DNA of 41,690 nt from Lobulomyces angularis (taxonomy: Eukaryota; Chytridiomycota; Chytridiomycetes; Lobulomycetales; Lobulomycetaceae), in assembly GCA_027604685.1 (NCBI GenBank), contig JADHYX010000187.1:1-41690 (forward strand), written 5' to 3'. Below are positions 37,501 through 41,690 of the stretch, piece by piece. The notes beneath the pieces are model-generated. The model ran no database searches and was not told the DNA's origin. It saw only the letters and a program-made list of their open reading frames with translations. Made by a program: the position numbers and the translations under genes. Every line of letters starts with the position of its first letter. The first letter of the stretch is position 1.

Positions 37501-39873
37501 AAAAATGCATCAAATTCAGAAAATTGAGTATGAATCGTATAAACCTTTTCCACTATATGAAAAAAAAATTTAAAAAATGATAAAAAAATTAAAGAAAACT
37601 TTTTTTCAATTAATTATTGACACAAACGTTTTAAACGATTTCAATATTTCAAAGTGAAAAAAGCTTAATAAAAAAAATTGTTGTTATTACCTTTCAAAGA
37701 AATGTGTTTGAGGACAGAAAATAATAACTTATTGGGCACCTCGATATTTTTCATTAATCGCAACAATTTTTTAAACAAAGAGAGTGTTTCATGCACATAA
37801 AAAATTTCAAAACCGTTGTTGTCAAAAAAGGCATCCCAGATTTTCATAAAATCTGTAAGGGTTAGACTATTTATCAAGAGATCCGGTTTAGCTTCTAATT
37901 TCGACACAAGAGCAGGTAATAGAGTTGGATTATTTTTTTTAACTTCTTTATCGATAAGTAGTTTTACTAAAACTACTTCTTTCTCTAAAGAACTATTAAT
38001 TTTTCCCTCTTTTAAGTAATTGTATTCTAAAATTTGGCGCTCTAAAATTACAGGTTTTTGTATTTCCTCTTCTATATTTTTTTCAACAGTTGCAGCGTCT
38101 TTCCCAAAGAAAGAATTTTCTGTCAACGAAATCCGGCTATCTTCTTCATATACAGGAATAACGTCAGAAGTACTGTTCTTATTAATGGAAGGACTGCTAA
38201 CGAAAGGAGGTTTATTTTCAGCAGTATCGATCAAACTGTCCACTTGAACTTTACTAATTTGAAAATTAGAATTAATATCGAAATTCTTTTCTATAGTTTT
38301 TGAATTTTCAGTTAATTTCAGATACTTTTTTTCTCCCACTGTAGAAGATTCACTGCGTCCTGAAGGTTTTTGATCCGTTTCTATGTAGTTTTGATTTAAA
38401 TCTTGTTTAATTTCTTTGCTCTCCCCTGCTTCTATGATTTTTTTCATATTAAAGGTGTCTGTAAAATTTTCTTGCAATTTCATTTCATCAACTCCTTTGG
38501 AATTATTTTTGGCTTCATGGTTAAGAGAAAAAATTGATTTATTAATTGTGCTACACTCATTGCCGTCCTTCACATCTTTTGCACTATAAGAAATGCTATC
38601 TTTAATGATTTCGGTTGGCAAAGTTTCGGAAGTTGCTTCCAAGCAGAGCTTTTCTCCACCTTTTATTGTTGTATTTGCAAAGTTAGAAGTGTTTTTTACG
38701 ACACTTTGATCTACAATAGTGTTTATTTCTGCCTGACTATGAAATGATCTTACAACATTTTCCGGTGCTTTTATATCACTAGTTTCTAAAAATTTATTGT
38801 AGCTGGTATTCTGGGAATTCCTGGTATCTGTCTCTAATGAAAAACCTTTTTCGTCAATAATTTTTTTATGCAATGCAGCGTTTATTTGCTCTACAAAAGG
38901 AGGTTCCTCAAATTTTTGTTCCTTCACTTTTTTTTATTTTTTTTTTTTCTATAAAATAAAATTTTATAACACATAAAAAATTACCTGTTCGATTATAAGT
39001 TGAATTCTCTTCAAAAACGGAACTCCCATAACTTTCAAGTATTGCACTTTCTAGGATTTTTTCCAGTTTTGCTGTGTTATTGCATTTTGGTTCATTGTTG
39101 GCTGGTTCTGAAGAGACATTATAATTATTCAATTCATTATTTTTTTTTTCGATATCTTCTTGAGAAGTGACAGCAGATTCTGACACCAATTTTTCATTAC
39201 TTTTAGTTTCTGCTTCTGTAGTTAAACTTTGGTTTACTTTCTTGGTATTTTTAATTACAAAATTATCTTTTATATTGGAATGCTCCATTTCATCTATTTT
39301 TTTTTTTTTTTTCTTCTGGTTGTTCAACGTTTTGTCACTCAAATTTTTAGTAATTAATTTTTTTGGTTTCTTCTTCTGGATATCTTCGCTTAAAGAATTA
39401 TCCATATCTGGCACTTCAATTTTACCTAGATCTTTTTTTTTATTGGATTTTAATGTTATTGAACTATCTATCTGTACATCAGAAACTGATTTCCTCAATT
39501 TTGTCTTTTTAGTTTTCATAGTTTCACTTTTATCCGGTTGTAATTCACCAAAAACTGGTTTTTTTTTTACTTTTACTTTTTTTTCTGACTGTTTTTCATC
39601 ACCCAGAATTTTTTTTGTTGAATTTTTTTTTTTTGATTCCTTAAAGCCTAAAGCATCGTTTTTTTCAAGATCAAAGTTATTATTGCTTCTAATAGTAGTT
39701 GGCTCATTTTTGTTTAAAGATTCTGCTCTATCATCAAACTTTTCTGTAATTAATTCTTTTTTTTTTTTTGTGGTTGCAAATCTCCTTGAGAGTGAAATTA
39801 ACTGATTATTTTTTATTTTCAGCAAATCTAATAATTGAATACTTTTTGCTGCATTAAGTAAATATTTTTTCAT
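34537..39873 (-). CDS. mitochondrial PPR-like (helical-repeat) protein with long low-complexity N-terminal region
   Basis: Six exons (39873-38985, 38926-37691, 37552-36103, 36052-34947, 34862-34776, 34721-34537) give a frame of 1650 residues. The N-terminus is a likely presequence (KKYLLNAAKSIQLLDLL, then LSRRFATTKKKK with an arginine-rich cleavage-site look). Residues of about 40-600 are Lys/Ser/Asn/Glu-rich and probably disordered. From about residue 600 to the end the sequence is alpha-helical. It has PPR-type pairs such as FEIGILVYDTLLKGFLNSKN, YYEEALELFSDLHFETFLP, TPNTVAVGILIEVLIEKGKT, MEALKLFKSL, ALLIENFFNSDKAELAFDVY and DNTMIRGYLNLGDLYEARKI. It would bind mitochondrial RNA (processing, translation or splicing), as fungal PPR proteins do. 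Exon 5 is found only by splicing, and its GTTTTT donor is weak. The exon 1-2 join is the least certain; an ATG at 38927 would allow two genes. Confidence 0.75.
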
Positions 39874-40210
39874 AAATATTATTTATTTTTTTGATGAAAA
39901 AAAAAGAAGTAAAAATATATTGAAAAAAAACTGAAAATAAATTAGTAGATAAAAATTTTTTTTAACTTTTTATTTTGTAACAACACTTTCTGGTTTGAAA
40001 CAGAACATGAAGAATTTAACTTTCAAAGCTGTTATTAAAATATTTTTTAATATATTTATACAACCATAAATATCATTTAAGTAGGAATCTGAAACTTCAT
40101 GCGTAGTAAATTAAAAGATATTGCATTAAACTTCAAAATAAAATCATAAATACATTACAGTAAATACAAGTTAAGATATTGAATATAATTAAATAAATTA
40201 AAAAAAAATA
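39874..40210. other. spacer between PPR and cyclin genes
   Basis: About 337 bp, AT-rich. It should carry the PPR gene promoter and the cyclin 3' UTR. No motif is recognised. Confidence 0.35.
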
Positions 40211-40939
40211 TTAGGAGTTATTTAAGTTTTGAAACTTTTCACTTTCCATTTCCAAAGCATTTAAAATGTTGCACCAATAAAACCATTCATTTTTTTTCCA
40301 AAATAAATGATACTGAAGATGATTTAAAATGATCCTTTCTAGTGTCTTAAATTCTACAGAATTGTTGATTATGTTAAAAATCAAAAAAAATTTATTTGCA
40401 ACTTTTTCATCTCTTAAAAACTTTAAACTTAAAGATAAACAAACAAGAAATATCTTATTTATATCTGAGATTTTTAACAACTGCTGAAATTCTTGGTTAT
40501 CACTATGCACTAATCTGTAAAAGTATAGTAAACTCAAAGCCAGCACTTCCTTGTCAAATTGAACGTTATATTGATTAAAAAAAATGTTCTTCAGGTTTAA
40601 ATTTAAGCTTTGAAACTCAGATGTGTTATTAAGCTTTTTCTTGTTTAAAATCCTTAAGATTGAATAATGAAGAACATCACAAATTTTGTTATTCTGTGTT
40701 GAGGGTAAAGAGGTATTTTTTTTTTTTATAGATACTGGGGAAGATACAAGTCTGGGATGAATCTTGTTTTTTGAAAAACTGGAATAGATCGTGTCATTGT
40801 AATTGATGCTGTTTAACTGAGTATGATTGGGTATAGCAGGATGAGAGTTGGCTTTTTGCATTTTAGAGTTAAGAAGGGAAAGCTTTTGAGTTCCAAATGA
40901 GTAACTAAGCGAAGAACGTTTGTTAGAGGTGACTTTCAT
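40211..40939 (-). CDS. cyclin of the Pho80/Pcl-like group
   Basis: Single exon, 242 codons. The first 85 or so residues are Ser/Asn-rich and disordered. The rest is a cyclin-box fold: FDKEVLALSLLYFYRLVHSD, IFLVCLSLSLKFLRDEKVAN, KFFLIFNIINNSVEFKTLER and IILNHLQYHLFWKKNEWFYW fit helices 1-5 of a Pho80-type box, including the Lys-Phe and Asp-Glu positions typical of the kinase-contact surface. It would bind a Pho85/Cdk5-like kinase. The start ATG at 40939 is the first in frame. The last part is shorter than in many family members, but no frame break is seen. Which process it controls (phosphate sensing, polarity, glycogen) cannot be told. Confidence 0.75.
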   Translation of the reverse strand: MKVTSNKRSSLSYSFGTQKLSLLNSKMQKANSHPAIPNHTQLNSINYNDTIYSSFSKNKIHPRLVSSPVSIKKKNTSLPSTQNNKICDVLHYSILRILNKKKLNNTSEFQSLNLNLKNIFFNQYNVQFDKEVLALSLLYFYRLVHSDNQEFQQLLKISDINKIFLVCLSLSLKFLRDEKVANKFFLIFNIINNSVEFKTLERIILNHLQYHLFWKKNEWFYWCNILNALEMESEKFQNLNNS

Positions 40940-41690
40940 TTTAATAAAAACTGAATGAAGAAGATACTGAAGACGGCCCTTTTATATCTAGCTGAAGCAA
41001 AAATGAACGGATAAATATGTCTTTCATAATTGGCAAGTGTTGTGAAGAAAAAAATTTTTTTCTTCATTTTGGATCAAAAAAAAATTTTTTTTAAGCTGTT
41101 CCAAGTGAAAGGAAATCAACTGAATTATGTAATAGGAAAAACATAAGGTATCAAACTGAAATTTGCAGAAAAAAATGAAATTTTTAATTTTACTGAATAT
41201 ATTTTAAATGAAATTTGCAACTAAAATGAAGAAATTCAAATTCAAATTTTATGAAGAAATATTATGTTTTTTATATTAAAAAAGATCCATAATTCCAGTG
41301 TAACTAAAATTAAACTTAAATAAAAAATGGTTCTCGATGCAGAAGAAATATATTTTTAGAATTGTTATGTTTCAATTTTTAGATTATTAATTTATTTTGC
41401 GTAGAATGCTGGATAACTAATTTAATCCACTGTAACACAAAAGTGATAATGCCAACTCCCTCAATTTCAAATCACAGAGTTGAAATATGACTAGCATAAT
41501 TTTTACTTCTTAATTTTATCGGTTTCACTTCCTTTTCATTGTTCAGTTCTTCTTTAATTAAAAGAATGCGTTCAAAAATACAATGCTGCGAGTATCAATT
41601 AAAAGAAAACAAATGTTATGCTTTTCGTGGATTATAAATATTATAGTCTAAAGTCGTTATAAAATAATCTTTATTAATTAAAAAGAATTA
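40940..41690. other. gene-free right edge
   Basis: No gene is seen. It holds the cyclin upstream region, a perfect 22-bp palindrome at 41044-41065 (GAAG, seven A, seven T, CTTC) and, at the very edge, the inverted copy of the dispersed repeat. Confidence 0.4.
41614..41690 (-). repeat. dispersed repeat, right copy (inverted relative to 32769-32845)
   Basis: Reverse complement of 32769-32845 with three mismatches. It runs into the end of the window, so its true extent is unknown. If the similarity continues outward, the next sequence would be the counterpart of the region next to the tRNA-Ser gene. Confidence 0.85.

Noticed and set aside
39167..39805. Long plus-strand open frame rich in Phe and Leu
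   Set aside because: It is the antisense of the Lys/Ser-rich exon 1 of the PPR gene. Poly-Lys codons read backwards give Phe-rich sequence.
32769..41690. DNA transposon with terminal inverted repeats
   Set aside because: No transposase-like gene lies between the repeats and the genes inside are ordinary cellular ones. The inverted repeats alone do not support an element.

Overview
The window is nuclear DNA of an AT-rich, intron-rich eukaryote, most likely an early-diverging fungus or a close relative. I see a fungal-type alpha-aminoadipate reductase (Lys2), a rhomboid with the fungal Cys-rich tail, a Pho80-like cyclin, a PPR-type mitochondrial protein and a Gyp2/TBC1D9-type Rab-GAP. Genes are split by many short introns (about 33 to 160 nt) with GTA(A/T) donors, CTAAC-like branch sites and T-rich YAG acceptors. 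The standard genetic code fits throughout. Species cannot be fixed from sequence alone. One assembly gap (10 N) lies at 28874-28883.

Layout. 1-14.3 kb is dense with housekeeping genes: XPB/Ssl2 helicase (-), a GRAM-TBC-EF-hand Rab-GAP (-), an active-site-intact rhomboid protease (+), an SLC25 mitochondrial carrier (-) and a Nup58-type FG nucleoporin (-). 14.6-19.5 kb is a gene-poor stretch of decay. It holds a broken copy of the 26S proteasome ATPase Rpt3, an unrecognised acidic/Lys-rich protein gene, and an RPS26 copy that lacks its start codon and has an in-frame stop.

19.5-28.5 kb is the most interesting block. LYS2 (-) and a bifunctional lysine-ketoglutarate reductase/saccharopine dehydrogenase (+) sit head to head around a 404-bp shared upstream region. 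Together they encode the last three steps from alpha-aminoadipate to lysine. The second enzyme is the fused animal/plant-type architecture rather than separate Lys9 and Lys1. A PQ-loop membrane protein (+) follows, crossing the assembly gap.

29.7-33.1 kb is gene-poor and AT-rich. It holds a small C2H2 zinc-finger gene made of very short exons (31305-32112) and a tRNA-Ser(AGA). A 77-bp repeat just beyond the tRNA recurs inverted at the right edge of the window. 33.2-41 kb carries three minus-strand genes: a Lys-rich/acidic probable nuclear protein, a 1650-aa mitochondrial PPR-like protein whose N-terminal third to half is low-complexity, and a cyclin.

I found no CRISPR array and no recognisable intact transposon. 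The best candidates for new biology are the divergent lysine gene pair with its fused enzyme, the cluster of decayed housekeeping copies, and the inverted repeat.
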